Positions 25,869 through 34,646 of a stretch of 64,000 bases of DNA are shown piece after piece (position 1 is the first letter of the stretch; every line of letters starts with the position of its first letter). Location of the stretch: the NCBI GenBank assembly GCA_039814545.1, contig JBCCBB010000003.1, positions 62,001 through 126,000 of the forward strand, read 5' to 3'. The stretch is from CALBPI01 sp039814545. Its GTDB lineage: Bacteria > Pseudomonadota > Gammaproteobacteria > Steroidobacterales > Woeseiaceae. The notes beneath the pieces were generated by a model that worked only from the letters and a program-made list of their open reading frames with translations, was not told the DNA's origin and ran no database searches. The position numbers and the translations under genes are program-made.

Positions 25869-27812
25869 TTATAGGATCTCGCCGTCCTGGTTCGCGACTT
25901 CGGCTGACACGCCCTGTCGCAGCGTTGCGCCAATCGAGAAGGTGTTGTCGCTGATGCCACTGGCGTCGAGGGCGTTCGACCAGCTGAAGATGCCGACACT
26001 CCAACCATCTTGGCCGTATTGCGGGGGATTCGGGATCTGGACGCGACCTTCATGCCCACGCTCACCCCCGTTTCCTGTCTCCAGTGTGTTGCCGCGGATT
26101 GTCGGCGTGGTACCTGAGCCGAGATAGATCGCGAAGGCGGGACCGCCCGCGCCGGAGCCACCGCGACCGCCATCGCCGCCGGCACCGCCACTGCCACCTT
26201 TGCCGCCATTGCCGCCGGGGTCTGCGAAGCCCTCGCCACTGTTGCCCCCGAACCCGAACCCGCCGGCCTCACCGGCGTTGAAATCGGCTTGTCGGCCACC
26301 TTTACCGCCGTTGCCCACGCTGATGGTGTTGTCGATGACGCGTGCATCGGCGACACCGACGACCTCGACGCCGATGGAGGCGCCGCCCGCAACGCCACCC
26401 AGCGTGCCACGTGCGCCGCGACCGCCCGTGCCGCCGTCGCCGCCACGACCGCCGTTGGCGCCCAGACTGCCGGCTTCGCCGCCGCCACCCCCACCGCCGC
26501 CGCCGCCGTTGCCGCCGCTGGTGCCGCTCGTCGATACCGCCGTCAGAAATCCAGCATCCCTGCTGGTACTGCGATAGCTGCCAAAGCCCGCGCCGCCGAT
26601 ACCGTCAGCGCCATCATTGCCATCGCAGCCAGTCGCGCCCGCGCTGCCATTGTCTGAGTCGTTGCCGGACCCGCCGCTGCCACCGATCCCGCAACCTCGG
26701 CTGCTGCTCGCAGCGCCACCGTTACCGCCCTTGTTTCCGTTTTCATTAGCGCTCGTGCCACCCGCGCCACCATTGCCGCCGGCCCTCGCGGCCGTCGAGA
26801 TGAAGCGACCGTCGAGTGCGCCGGGGCGTCCGGGTGCGCCGTCGCTCGAGATGATCTCGTTCATTGTGATGTCGGCGCGGGGTAGTGCGCTGACTTTGAC
26901 GGCCATACTGGAGCCACTGCGATTGCCGTTGCTCACGTTGGCGTCGGTCGCGTCTTCCGCGACGAATCGGTTGTGGGTGACCGTCAGCGGTGCCGTGCCC
27001 GAATCGGCAACAAAGGCCCGCACAGCGACATAGGGGTTGTTGGCATTGAGATCACCCGGGGATGGTGCGGTTGCGCGCACGTCAAAGCCGCTGATCTCGG
27101 CCGGTTGGCCGATGCTCTGAAAGCGAATGCCCGTGTAGTCCGTCACCACGATGGACTTGTTGTCGACGATGTCGCGCCGCCAATCGGCGTCAAAGCCACC
27201 AAACAGGCTGCGACCACCGCTCAGCACGAGGATGTTGCCGGTCTCGTCGTAAGACGCGTCGTCCGGCAGGCTCATGACGTAGATGTCCGTCGCGCTGTTG
27301 GCGTCGACGGCGGCCTCAATCGAGGCAAATGGATTCGCAACGCTCCCGTCGCCACTCATATCGTCCCCGTTGGTGCCATCGACAAAGGCGGCGAGTGACG
27401 CGTCTCGCGCGACCATCACATCGATGCTGCTCGTAGCGCTTGCGCTTCCGTCAGAGACCGAGACCTGAAAGGACAGGGTTTCTACCGGGGAGGGCAGGCC
27501 CGCCGCCGGTGTGAAGCTGAAACTGGCGCTCGACGCACCTTGCGGGTTGTTTACGGGCGTGCCGCTGGTCTGAGTCCAGCTGTAGGACAAGCTGTCACCG
27601 TCGGCGTCGGTGCCCGTAGCCGTGATCGTTGCGGGGGCGCCTGATGTCACGATCACAAGCCGCTCCGTACTGGCGGTGGGCGCTGTGTTGGCGACCGGGG
27701 GTGCGGGCGGCGTCGAGACGCTGGGCTCTGAGCCACCGCCGCCACCGCCGCCGCAACCCGCGGCGAGTGCTGCTGCTATCCCAATGGTCAGGATTCGTTG
27801 TGTTGAGTGCAT
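25869..27812 (-). CDS. Glycine-rich parallel beta-helix-like lipoprotein
   Basis: A 647-residue protein with a lipobox (LAAGC) directly followed by a glycine run. Residues about 45-135 resemble a PKD/cadherin-like domain (GTDADGDSLSYSWTQTSG). Residues about 140-330 resemble the DUF1565/right-handed beta-helix start (FVDGTNGDDMSGDGSVANPFASIEAAV). Residues about 335-590 are built of GGxGG-type repeats (GGNGGAGG, GGKGGSGGAGG) interspersed with short beta-helix rungs (DARVIDNTISVGNGG; TPTIRGNTLETGNGG). Similar proteins are common in deltaproteobacterial and planctomycete surface proteomes. It is probably on the outer membrane surface. It is followed by an intrinsic terminator and preceded, after 67 bases, by the DUF4397 gene. 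Confidence 0.72.
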   Translation of the reverse strand: MHSTQRILTIGIAAALAAGCGGGGGGGSEPSVSTPPAPPVANTAPTASTERLVIVTSGAPATITATGTDADGDSLSYSWTQTSGTPVNNPQGASSASFSFTPAAGLPSPVETLSFQVSVSDGSASATSSIDVMVARDASLAAFVDGTNGDDMSGDGSVANPFASIEAAVDANSATDIYVMSLPDDASYDETGNILVLSGGRSLFGGFDADWRRDIVDNKSIVVTDYTGIRFQSIGQPAEISGFDVRATAPSPGDLNANNPYVAVRAFVADSGTAPLTVTHNRFVAEDATDANVSNGNRSGSSMAVKVSALPRADITMNEIISSDGAPGRPGALDGRFISTAARAGGNGGAGGTSANENGNKGGNGGAASSSRGCGIGGSGGSGNDSDNGSAGATGCDGNDGADGIGGAGFGSYRSTSRDAGFLTAVSTSGTSGGNGGGGGGGGGGEAGSLGANGGRGGDGGTGGRGARGTLGGVAGGASIGVEVVGVADARVIDNTISVGNGGKGGRQADFNAGEAGGFGFGGNSGEGFADPGGNGGKGGSGGAGGDGGRGGSGAGGPAFAIYLGSGTTPTIRGNTLETGNGGERGHEGRVQIPNPPQYGQDGWSVGIFSWSNALDASGISDNTFSIGATLRQGVSAEVANQDGEIL

Positions 27813-27879
27813 CGTTCTGCTCCTTAAGTGTGTGCCTCATACACACATGCAGAAAATGCACGCTCATCGGGTCAGGGAG

Positions 27880-29277
27880 TCAGAGGGTCAGGTCAGAGGG
27901 CTCCGGCGTTTGATCGTAAATGAGCACGTTGGCGGCGGTGATGTCGTCCTCATCGACGGCGACAATGCCATAGTTTCGTCCGATTTCGAGGGTCATGGCG
28001 AAAGGCCCACCGACGATCGTTTTACTGCCCGGTTCCGTGAGCACGAGGTTGTAGCTGCCCGCTTCGAAGGGCAGATAGGAGTTTCCGGTGCCGAACAGCA
28101 CGTTGGCGAAGGTGGGGTCGATCAGGGTGATGTCGACATCGTCTTCGACCAGATAGATGTCAAGGGTTTGGTAGCGCGCCGCGGCCTGAAAGATCTGGAC
28201 GCGCGCATTGGTTGCCAGTACGCGGCGATCATCCGCGATTGTCACGAGCTGTACTTCGCCTGGTAGCCCGACGATGTAAGTACGAATGAAGGCGCCGGGC
28301 GCGACCGTCACCTCGCGTTGTGCCAGCAAGACACCGGGGTTTCCCGTTGGTATGACATTGATGTCCAAGGAACCGTCTTCAATGGCGAGGTCCTCCGACA
28401 GGCCTCCGTACGCCAACCCCTGAATCTCTGGCGCTGTAAACTCGTTTCCCAGCACGACGTCAACGTCGGTGCTCCCGAAGGCTGCATGGATCGCGCTGAA
28501 TTGTGGGGCGACGTTGATATCAAGCAGCTCCAGGCCGAGGCTTGTGCCAATCCATCGGACTGTAAAGTCTGCTGACGTAAGACCCCCGTCGGCCATGATG
28601 ACGAGCAAGTTTGTTGTGGCGGCCGGAATAGTGATTGGGTCGGACGCGAACAGGATCGACGATGGGTCGCCGGGGCTTGTAAACACGAGCTGGTATTCGT
28701 CCGCTGTCAGCTCGAAGACGTCTGTGCGTTCTCCATAGACGACGGAACCACGCGGCGCTGTCGTGGCAGGGCTGGTACCCGGCGATTCCAAGTAGACATC
28801 GACCTCACCGAGCTCACGATCCACATGGGCGAACGATACTTCCATCACGGTGACTTCCGTGCCCGCGTCATCCGCATCCTCGAGCTCATCGGCCCAGTCG
28901 CGACCGAACTGCTCCCAGATGAAGACTTCCGGCGCTTCGAAGGTGCCGGCGAGCACAAACGTGTACTCAAAGTCGCGACTCACACTAAGAACGCTTGTTG
29001 CAAGCAGGGTTTCCTCAGTGTCGCCCGGCAGCAAGATTTCGAAGTTAAAGTCGTATTCCAGGTCGTCATACGACGATGTCCCCGATACGTCCTTGTACCC
29101 GAGGGCCGCCAGCTGCACCTCCTCGATGAGAAACGTGACGTTGCCGATTTCGGGAATGGCGTGGAGCGCGCGAATCGATCCTTCACCGGTCACGCCGCCA
29201 TTGTCGGAGTCGATGCACCCCGCAAGAAGTGTTACTGAAAAAGCGAGAAGACCAATCGGGCGGAAGTTGCGGCGCAT
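27880..29277 (-). CDS. DUF4397-domain lipoprotein
   Basis: A 465-residue protein. ATG at 29277 is preferred, since AAGGA lies nine bases upstream and it starts a lipoprotein signal ending in LLAGC; the open frame extends further upstream without those signs. After the anchor, DUF4397 motifs recur: IRALHAIPEIGNVTFLIEE, then AVDVYL-like segments (GEVDVYLESPGTSP; FQAAARYQTLDIYLVEDD) and the closing GSYNLVLTEPGSKTIVGG. Two or more domain copies seem present. The family occurs in cell-surface proteins of unknown role. The divergent two-component system begins 200 bases away. Confidence 0.78.
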   Translation of the reverse strand: MRRNFRPIGLLAFSVTLLAGCIDSDNGGVTGEGSIRALHAIPEIGNVTFLIEEVQLAALGYKDVSGTSSYDDLEYDFNFEILLPGDTEETLLATSVLSVSRDFEYTFVLAGTFEAPEVFIWEQFGRDWADELEDADDAGTEVTVMEVSFAHVDRELGEVDVYLESPGTSPATTAPRGSVVYGERTDVFELTADEYQLVFTSPGDPSSILFASDPITIPAATTNLLVIMADGGLTSADFTVRWIGTSLGLELLDINVAPQFSAIHAAFGSTDVDVVLGNEFTAPEIQGLAYGGLSEDLAIEDGSLDINVIPTGNPGVLLAQREVTVAPGAFIRTYIVGLPGEVQLVTIADDRRVLATNARVQIFQAAARYQTLDIYLVEDDVDITLIDPTFANVLFGTGNSYLPFEAGSYNLVLTEPGSKTIVGGPFAMTLEIGRNYGIVAVDEDDITAANVLIYDQTPEPSDLTL

Positions 29278-29476
29278 ATTGTTGGGTCCTTGAGTTGCGA
29301 AACGCTCTTGCATCGCGTGCAAGGCTCGCCGCAGATCATAGGAATGCCGCGCGTAAACGAACGTAAAGAATTGCAAGTAAATCGCGAAGGAGGAACTTCG
29401 CGGTTGCGCAAGGGTCCGTCACTTCAGGGATGACGCGCTCGAAGGATGTTGCGTTGTTACGAGGGAGGCCATTGTG

Positions 29477-30196
29477 ATGACGAGAAGCGCCCGGGTGCTC
29501 TTGGTGGATGACGACAAAACGTTCATTCGCATGGTGTCGAGATTTTTGGAAAGCGAGGGTTTTCAGATCGACGTGGCGCATCGCGGTGACATCGCGCTCG
29601 ACCGCATTCGCGATGATGTGTTCGATGCCATGGTGCTCGATCTCATGATGCCGGGTCTCTCTGGTCACGAGGTCTTGCGTCGGCTTTCTACGAATGCCGA
29701 GGGGCGCCCCGTGGTGCCCATCTTGCTGCTCAGCGCGAAAGGCGATGAGGTGGAGCGCATCGTCGGACTTGAATCGGGTGCCGATGATTTTCTTGCCAAG
29801 CCCTGTGCGCTGCGAGAGCTCGCCGCGCGCCTGCGTGCCGTGCTTCGTCGAAGTGTGCGGGGCAAGACGCGCGAGGACTCGCGCGGTGTCTTACGGTTTG
29901 ATGACCTGACCCTGGATACCGGCGGGCGCCGCGTCTGCCTCAGTGAGCGATCAATCTCAGTGACGGACACGGAGTTTGCCATCCTGAGGACGCTGATGGT
30001 GCGCGGTGGCGGACTGGTGACGAAGGATGATCTGTCCATGCAAGCGCTCGGGCGCCCTTATCTGCCCAACGCGCGTAGCCTGGACGTGCATATTGGCAAT
30101 CTCCGCCAAAAACTCGGGACCGATGCCGCTGGCCACTCGCCCATTCGAACCATCCGGGGCCGTGGCTACCTGCTCGCGACAGCCGGCAGTGCGTAA
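29477..30196 (+). CDS. OmpR-family response regulator
   Basis: A 239-residue DNA-binding regulator. Receiver domain at 1-120: acidic pocket LLVDDDK, phospho-acceptor Asp55 in VLDLMMPG, LLLSAKGD, and the conserved Lys in GADDFLAKP. The C-terminal winged helix (about 140-238) has the typical DTEFAILRTLM, RSLDVHIGNLRQKLG and IRTIRGRGYLL. The start could also be a GTG three bases earlier; GGGAGG upstream fits both. The stop overlaps the kinase GTG by eight bases. With the kinase this forms a complete two-component system whose signal is unknown. Confidence 0.92.
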   Translation: MTRSARVLLVDDDKTFIRMVSRFLESEGFQIDVAHRGDIALDRIRDDVFDAMVLDLMMPGLSGHEVLRRLSTNAEGRPVVPILLLSAKGDEVERIVGLESGADDFLAKPCALRELAARLRAVLRRSVRGKTREDSRGVLRFDDLTLDTGGRRVCLSERSISVTDTEFAILRTLMVRGGGLVTKDDLSMQALGRPYLPNARSLDVHIGNLRQKLGTDAAGHSPIRTIRGRGYLLATAGSA

Positions 30197-31610
30197 GCTC
30201 TATGTGAAAATTGTCGCTGCCTTTTGGTTAGCGATGGCGCTCGGTGCGGTCGGTGCGCTCCTGGCCGCCCGCTTGCTCCAGCCGGACCACGCATCCGCAT
30301 TTCGCAAGCCACCCTGGGATGCGGTCGCCGATGCGCTCGCTGCGCAGGCATCGCGCGAGCTCGCGCCTGGCGACGACGCGGCGCTGATCGCGTGGGCAGA
30401 GGCGCGTCAGTCGCCGTTTATGCGTGTTGGCTTCTATAACGCAAGTGACACCCAGATTGAAAGTGTAGAGACACCGCCTGCAACGCGGACTTGGTCCCGC
30501 GACCGATTCACTGCGGTCGAGCGGCGTCCGATTCGCATTGGCGATCAAGCGTATACGCTCGAGCTGAAAGGGCAGCGCCCCACTGGGTGGCAAAGAAGTG
30601 TCGCGATGATGGCGATGCAGCCTGGGTTTCTGGCGCTCGCGGTTGTACTGGCCATGCTTCTTAGTCTCCTCCTTAGCATCGTCATCGCGCGCTACCTCGT
30701 TGCGCCTCTTAGGACTCTTGCGCTAACAGGAAGACGTCTGGGCTTCGGTGATCTCGAAGCGCGCGCCAGCCCGGCACTACAGCACCGTCGCGACGAGATT
30801 GCGGAGTTCGCAATGGCGTTCGACCAAATGGCAGAACGCATACAGAAGCTGGTCGGAGCCCACAAGATGCTGCTGCGGGACATATCGCACGAGCTGCGCT
30901 CGCCGCTGGCTCGTGTTCAGGCGGCCGCTTGTCTCGCACGGCAACAGGCTGACGGCACCACTGACGGGGAGTTTGATCGTATCGAGCTCGAGATTGCGCG
31001 CCTGGATACTCTGGTTGGTCGACTGCTTACATTCTCGCGATTGGACGCCTCCGATCCAATGCTGGACCGTGCCACGGTCGACCTCGCCGATGTCGTCGAT
31101 GCTGTTGCCCGCGATGCCGCTGCGGACGCGCGCGCGCGTGGATGTCGGGTGACCGTCCGCAACTATCGGCGTGCGATGGTAAATGGAGATGGCGCGTTGC
31201 TTGGGAGTGCCCTTGAAAACGTCGTAGGCAATGCGGTGAGATTCGCCCCAAGGGGCACCGAGGTGGAGATAGAGGTTCAACCCACTGGGCGGGGTTATGA
31301 GGTTTCGATCCGCGACTATGGGCCAGGCGTGGCGGGGGATCAGTTGGATCGCATTTTCGATCCGTTTGTTCGTCTCGGCCCCACGACGTCGCGCCCGTTG
31401 GGATCGGGTGTTGGTCTCGCCATTGCACGCAGCGCCATCGAGGCACACGGCGGAGTCATCGCGGCGCAGAATAACGCAGACGCCGGACTTAGGGTTCGTA
31501 TGGTGCTCCCTGCGGCCGACCTCGCGCCGCTAACCCAGGAAGCCGACGGCGAGTTCCAAGTGGTTTCTTTGCCTGGAAGTCGTCAACGTGCCGGTTTAAC
31601 GCGGCCTTGA
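30189..31610 (+). CDS. Sensor histidine kinase (CpxA/EnvZ type)
   Basis: A 473-residue inner-membrane kinase starting at GTG 30189. Membrane segment 1 at 6-27, a periplasmic domain of about 110 residues, membrane segment 2 at about 147-170, HAMP to about 220, then the phospho-acceptor His234 in RDISHELRSPLARV. ATPase boxes follow: N box ENVVGNAVRFAP, G1 DYGPGVAG and G2 GSGVGLAIA. It pairs with the response regulator encoded just upstream. The last 70 codons have a diverged duplicate at 32537-32741. Confidence 0.92.
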   Translation: MRKLYVKIVAAFWLAMALGAVGALLAARLLQPDHASAFRKPPWDAVADALAAQASRELAPGDDAALIAWAEARQSPFMRVGFYNASDTQIESVETPPATRTWSRDRFTAVERRPIRIGDQAYTLELKGQRPTGWQRSVAMMAMQPGFLALAVVLAMLLSLLLSIVIARYLVAPLRTLALTGRRLGFGDLEARASPALQHRRDEIAEFAMAFDQMAERIQKLVGAHKMLLRDISHELRSPLARVQAAACLARQQADGTTDGEFDRIELEIARLDTLVGRLLTFSRLDASDPMLDRATVDLADVVDAVARDAAADARARGCRVTVRNYRRAMVNGDGALLGSALENVVGNAVRFAPRGTEVEIEVQPTGRGYEVSIRDYGPGVAGDQLDRIFDPFVRLGPTTSRPLGSGVGLAIARSAIEAHGGVIAAQNNADAGLRVRMVLPAADLAPLTQEADGEFQVVSLPGSRQRAGLTRP

Positions 31611-31755
31611 GCGCCCACATAGCGAAGTCGCTCAGAGACCTAGGCCCCTTGCTGCATCACGGTGGACCGGACCAAGAGCGTTGCACAACGAGGCTAAGTT
31701 ATCGATGATTACAGCATCTTTAAGGGCACACTGATGCGGTCAGGGCCTAGGATTG

Positions 31756-32331
31756 ATGCGAAACGAGCCTGTTGTATTGAAGGGATTGGTGTTTCTTGCA
31801 CTCACGTTGTTGTTGAGTGCCTGCTGGCCGGTACCCGTGACGGACTACCAGAACAGGGAAACAAATGACCTGCGTGACAGTCTGCGCCAAGGTCAAGCAG
31901 ACGATACGGTTCGGCTCCTAAAAACCGACCATCGCATTGTCCCAGACTTCCATCGGTTCGCTGACGCGGAAGACGTCAAGAAGCGCCATGGGCTTATTCG
32001 AGTGGTGTCGAAGCAGCCTATCAAGATTCAATTCGATGCCATTGTGCTCACGGATCTAGACAGCGGCAACACTATCACCGGAGATTCTTCAGACACGATC
32101 GAGACTCGAGTCCCTTGGGCCTATCGCGGTTGGCCTTACGATACCGTCGACTATGTCCACTACGAAGATCGTGTTCTCGTGTTCCGGCACACAGACCCAC
32201 AATTGGACGGGTTTGGCGGCCCCGATAGGATTCGACTAGAAGTGACTTATCGCATTGAGGGCGAAGATGTGCCACGCCAGGAGCAGTTTGATCTCGCGCG
32301 AACCCGCTATGTGATTTGGGTTACAGAGTGA
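31756..32331 (+). CDS. Lipoprotein of unknown function
   Basis: A 191-residue protein with a lipobox LLSAC (signal residues about 8-22), ATG at 31756. The body has a WPVPVTDYQNRETNDLRDSLRQ linker and a beta-rich domain (VLTDLDSGNTITGDSSDTIETRVPW; DRIRLEVTYRI). No family was recognised. It lies 145 bases after the histidine kinase on the same strand. It occupies the position between the kinase and the first (truncated) copy of the membrane gene, and has no counterpart in the second duplicated unit. Confidence 0.6.
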   Translation: MRNEPVVLKGLVFLALTLLLSACWPVPVTDYQNRETNDLRDSLRQGQADDTVRLLKTDHRIVPDFHRFADAEDVKKRHGLIRVVSKQPIKIQFDAIVLTDLDSGNTITGDSSDTIETRVPWAYRGWPYDTVDYVHYEDRVLVFRHTDPQLDGFGGPDRIRLEVTYRIEGEDVPRQEQFDLARTRYVIWVTE

Positions 32332-32351
32332 ATCTGGAGCGATGAGGGCTG

Positions 32352-32537
32352 TTACGCAGATCCCGCCTGGTCGACGCCATTGGAATCTGCGGTGTCTCGA
32401 CTACGCGTGCTCAGCAGGACCGTGAAGCTAGTCAGGATTGCTGTCGCAGAGACAATCGTCATCAGCGTCCCAGGCAGAAACTTGACGAAGCCGCCGAGAT
32501 CCAAGAACACGAAATAGCCCAGGTCCAATAGGCCGCC
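32352..32537 (-). pseudogene. 3' remnant of a small membrane protein gene
   Basis: Reading from the break to the stop at 32352 gives GGLLDLGYFVFLDLGGFV, then KFLPGTLMTIVSATAI, which is nearly identical to the C-terminal part of the intact membrane protein encoded at 32786-33262. The last 20 residues differ. The similarity ends abruptly at about 32537, where a copy of the histidine kinase 3' end begins on the other strand. The N-terminal two thirds and the start are missing, so no product is expected. Confidence 0.8.
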
Positions 32538-32741
32538 GGCGTCGGGCTCGCGATCGCACGAAGCGCCGTGGAAGCGCACGGCGGCGCGATCTCAGCACAG
32601 AATGACGCCGACGCGGGGTTGCTCGTGCGCATCACGCTGCCGGCTGCCAAAGTCGGGCAGGCGTCTTCGGACACGGCGGTTGTTCCCGAGAGGCTGACCC
32701 TTCTGGGAAGTCGTTGGCCGGCAGTGCCGACGAGGCGCTAG
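32537..32741 (+). pseudogene. 3' remnant of a histidine kinase gene
   Basis: In one frame this stretch reads GVGLAIARSAVEAHGG, then AQNDADAGLLVRITLPA, ending with LGSRW and a TAG at 32739. It matches the end of the intact kinase at 30189-31610 (GVGLAIARSAIEAHGG, AQNNADAGLRVRMVLPA, PGSRQ). The kinase core, His box and start are absent. It is fused directly to the membrane-gene remnant, marking a duplication junction. Confidence 0.85.
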
Positions 32742-32785
32742 GAACGCTGGAGAACAGCCCGCGCTGCGCGTGACAGTGGACCCTT

Positions 32786-33262
32786 CTATCCTGCCCCGGA
32801 TGCTTGCGCCGTGCGCCCGCCAAACAGGACGGCAAAGCTCGAGACTATGGCGGTGGCTGAGACAATCGTCATCAGGGTTCCGGGGAGAAACTTGACGAAG
32901 CCGCCGAGATCGAGGAATACGAAGTATCCGACGTCCAGCAAGCCGCCGACCATGGCGGTGACCCAAATGGCAGTCTTGTTTCTTCTCCAAATGAAGACGG
33001 CCCCAATGATGGTCACGATGCCGCCCCAGAGGAGGTTCCAGGCGTGCTGATTCAGCACGGCGCCGACGGCCGGATGATAGTCGGCTGCCAGCTCTTCTGA
33101 TGGCACTGCGTCGGCGATGGCTTGAAAGCCGGATGCCGCATCGCCCAGTATGACCAGGCCGCCGGCCAATGCATGGACCAGCCCCCAGACTATCCAGAGA
33201 ACGGCAGCGAGAATGAGCAATACGCCCGTGGTTCGTTCCGACATCGTGTATCCCCAATTCAC
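32786..33262 (-). CDS. Four-helix inner-membrane protein of unknown function
   Basis: A 158-residue protein with about four membrane segments (GVLLILAAVLWIVWGLVHAL; NLLWGGIVTIIGAVFIW; WVTAMVGGLLDVGYFVFLDL; LMTIVSATAIVSSFAVLF). No domain name can be assigned with confidence. A truncated paralogue of its C-terminus lies at 32352-32537. It converges on the kinase remnant, with 44 bases between the stops. A start six codons further in (MSERTTG) is also possible. Confidence 0.65.
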   Translation of the reverse strand: MNWGYTMSERTTGVLLILAAVLWIVWGLVHALAGGLVILGDAASGFQAIADAVPSEELAADYHPAVGAVLNQHAWNLLWGGIVTIIGAVFIWRRNKTAIWVTAMVGGLLDVGYFVFLDLGGFVKFLPGTLMTIVSATAIVSSFAVLFGGRTAQASGAG

Positions 33263-33440
33263 GCCATCGGATACCGATGACGCGGCTTACATCGTCAAGA
33301 GTCGAGTGGGGCGCACCTGGCTACAAACGGTATGAAGCCGCTGCGTCAATTCGCGTCCCGCACGGAGCCTAACCGATTTCGGGTCTCCGGTGCGTGATTG
33401 GGGCGCACATCGCGTGTTGCATATTTGAGCAGGGTGGGGC

Positions 33441-33473
33441 GATGCCCGAACCCAGACAGCGGGCTCGGGCATC
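33441..33473 (-). other. Strong hairpin after the bactofilin operon
   Basis: GATGCCCGA at 33441-33449 pairs perfectly with TCGGGCATC at 33465-33473, with a further GGG/CCC pairing inside the loop. It lies 20 bases beyond the stop of the second bactofilin gene. No T tract follows on the minus strand, so it may end transcription with Rho or protect the mRNA 3' end. Confidence 0.45.
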
Positions 33474-33492
33474 GGCGTCGTGCGGTCGTACC

Positions 33493-33957
33493 CTATTTTG
33501 AAGCAGCGTCGCCCGGTGCGCGCATCTCAATGCTGCCGTTGAATGTCGCACCTTCGTCGATAGCAACCTTGGGCGCGATGATGTTGCCGTTCACTTGGCC
33601 GCTCTCTCGTATCGTCACGCTGACCGTTGCGGAGAGATCGCCTTCGACGCGGCCTTCGATGAATATCTTGGTCGCGTTGACGTTTGCCAGTAGCTTGCCC
33701 TTGGGCTTTACGGTCAGGCAGCACTTGCCTTGATTCACCGTGCCCTCGACGGTGCCTTCGATGACCAGGTCTTCACCGGCAGACAACTCGCCTTTGAAGT
33801 GCAGTGTCTCGCCGATCACGGAGACGGGCGCGAGATCAGCTTGTGTATCGCCGCGTACGGACTTGGGGACGTCACTAAATGCGATGACCTGTGACTCGGT
33901 TAGCGGCTTATCGTCTTCGCCAAAGGCGGGCCGCTTCATGATTTCTGTATCCGACAT
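33493..33957 (-). CDS. Bactofilin family protein (second copy)
   Basis: A 154-residue cytoskeletal protein. The central bactofilin beta-helix has regularly spaced rungs: GETLHFKGELSAGEDLVIEG, VEGTVNQG, KIFIEGRVEGDLSA, QVNGNIIAPKVAIDEGATFNG. Tails at both ends are polar and probably disordered. Bactofilins polymerise without nucleotide and organise wall synthesis or polar proteins. It lies 15 bases after the other bactofilin gene on the same strand and is clearly its paralogue. Confidence 0.9.
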   Translation of the reverse strand: MSDTEIMKRPAFGEDDKPLTESQVIAFSDVPKSVRGDTQADLAPVSVIGETLHFKGELSAGEDLVIEGTVEGTVNQGKCCLTVKPKGKLLANVNATKIFIEGRVEGDLSATVSVTIRESGQVNGNIIAPKVAIDEGATFNGSIEMRAPGDAASK

Positions 33958-33972
33958 CTTGTCGTACTCCCG

Positions 33973-34470
33973 TTAAGCGGCATCGGCCGGTTTCTTGTCA
34001 ACAGTGTCTTGCTTGCTCGAATCCTCAGAATTGGATTTCGCGGCCTTGGCCGGGCGCTCGGCCTTTTTAGAGCCCGCGCTTGCTGACTCACTGTGCTTTG
34101 GCTTGGGTTTCGACACCGCTGTCGGGTCAGACTCCATGTCGATCTTCCCGTTAAATGTCGCGCCCTCGATGAGCGAAACCGAAGGGCTGACGATGTTGCC
34201 ATCGATCTGCGCCGAGACGCGAACCTTCACGCACTTGCTGCCTTTCAGGTCGCCTTCAACGCGACCCTCAACGGCGATGTACTCTGCCGAGACGTCTGCC
34301 TTGACGTGGCCACCCTCACCAATGGTCAGACTCGAGGAGTGCTTAATGGAGCCCTCTACCTGTCCCTGGATGAGTAGGTCTTCATCTGCAATCAAATCTC
34401 CTTTGAACTTCAGTGTTGGTCCAAGAACCGAAGAGTTCTTTTGATTGGGGGTGTCGTACGGGTCGCTCAT
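33973..34470 (-). CDS. Bactofilin family protein (first copy)
   Basis: A 165-residue bactofilin with the rung pattern LKFKGDLIADEDLLIQG, QVEGSIKH, YIAVEGRVEGDLKG and QIDGNIVSPSVSLIEGATFNG. The C-terminal 45 residues are lysine/serine-rich and probably disordered (KPKPKHSESASAGSKKAER). A very strong ribosome site, AAGGAGGG, precedes the ATG. It is first of a two-gene operon and divergent from the diguanylate cyclase gene across about 176 bases. Paired bactofilins often co-polymerise or act at different sites. Confidence 0.92.
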   Translation of the reverse strand: MSDPYDTPNQKNSSVLGPTLKFKGDLIADEDLLIQGQVEGSIKHSSSLTIGEGGHVKADVSAEYIAVEGRVEGDLKGSKCVKVRVSAQIDGNIVSPSVSLIEGATFNGKIDMESDPTAVSKPKPKHSESASAGSKKAERPAKAAKSNSEDSSKQDTVDKKPADAA

Positions 34471-34646
34471 CTATCCCTCCTTACGTGCAAGACGGTGTGA
34501 CGCGCTGTTCATTCAGCGGCAATCGATAGTGGAACCAGTTCACACAAATAGCGGTGACACAGATCACAGATTAGTTGGTGCCAACGTGACGTAAGGCAGC
34601 GCATGCGTCTTTTCAGGCTCAATGCCGTGCGATTCCGGCCGCTAAC

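Noticed and set aside
26100..26800. GC-rich repetitive DNA as a possible non-coding minisatellite
   Set aside because: It is in frame within a long gene with signal peptide, flanking domains and a terminator; the repeats reflect the glycine-rich protein.
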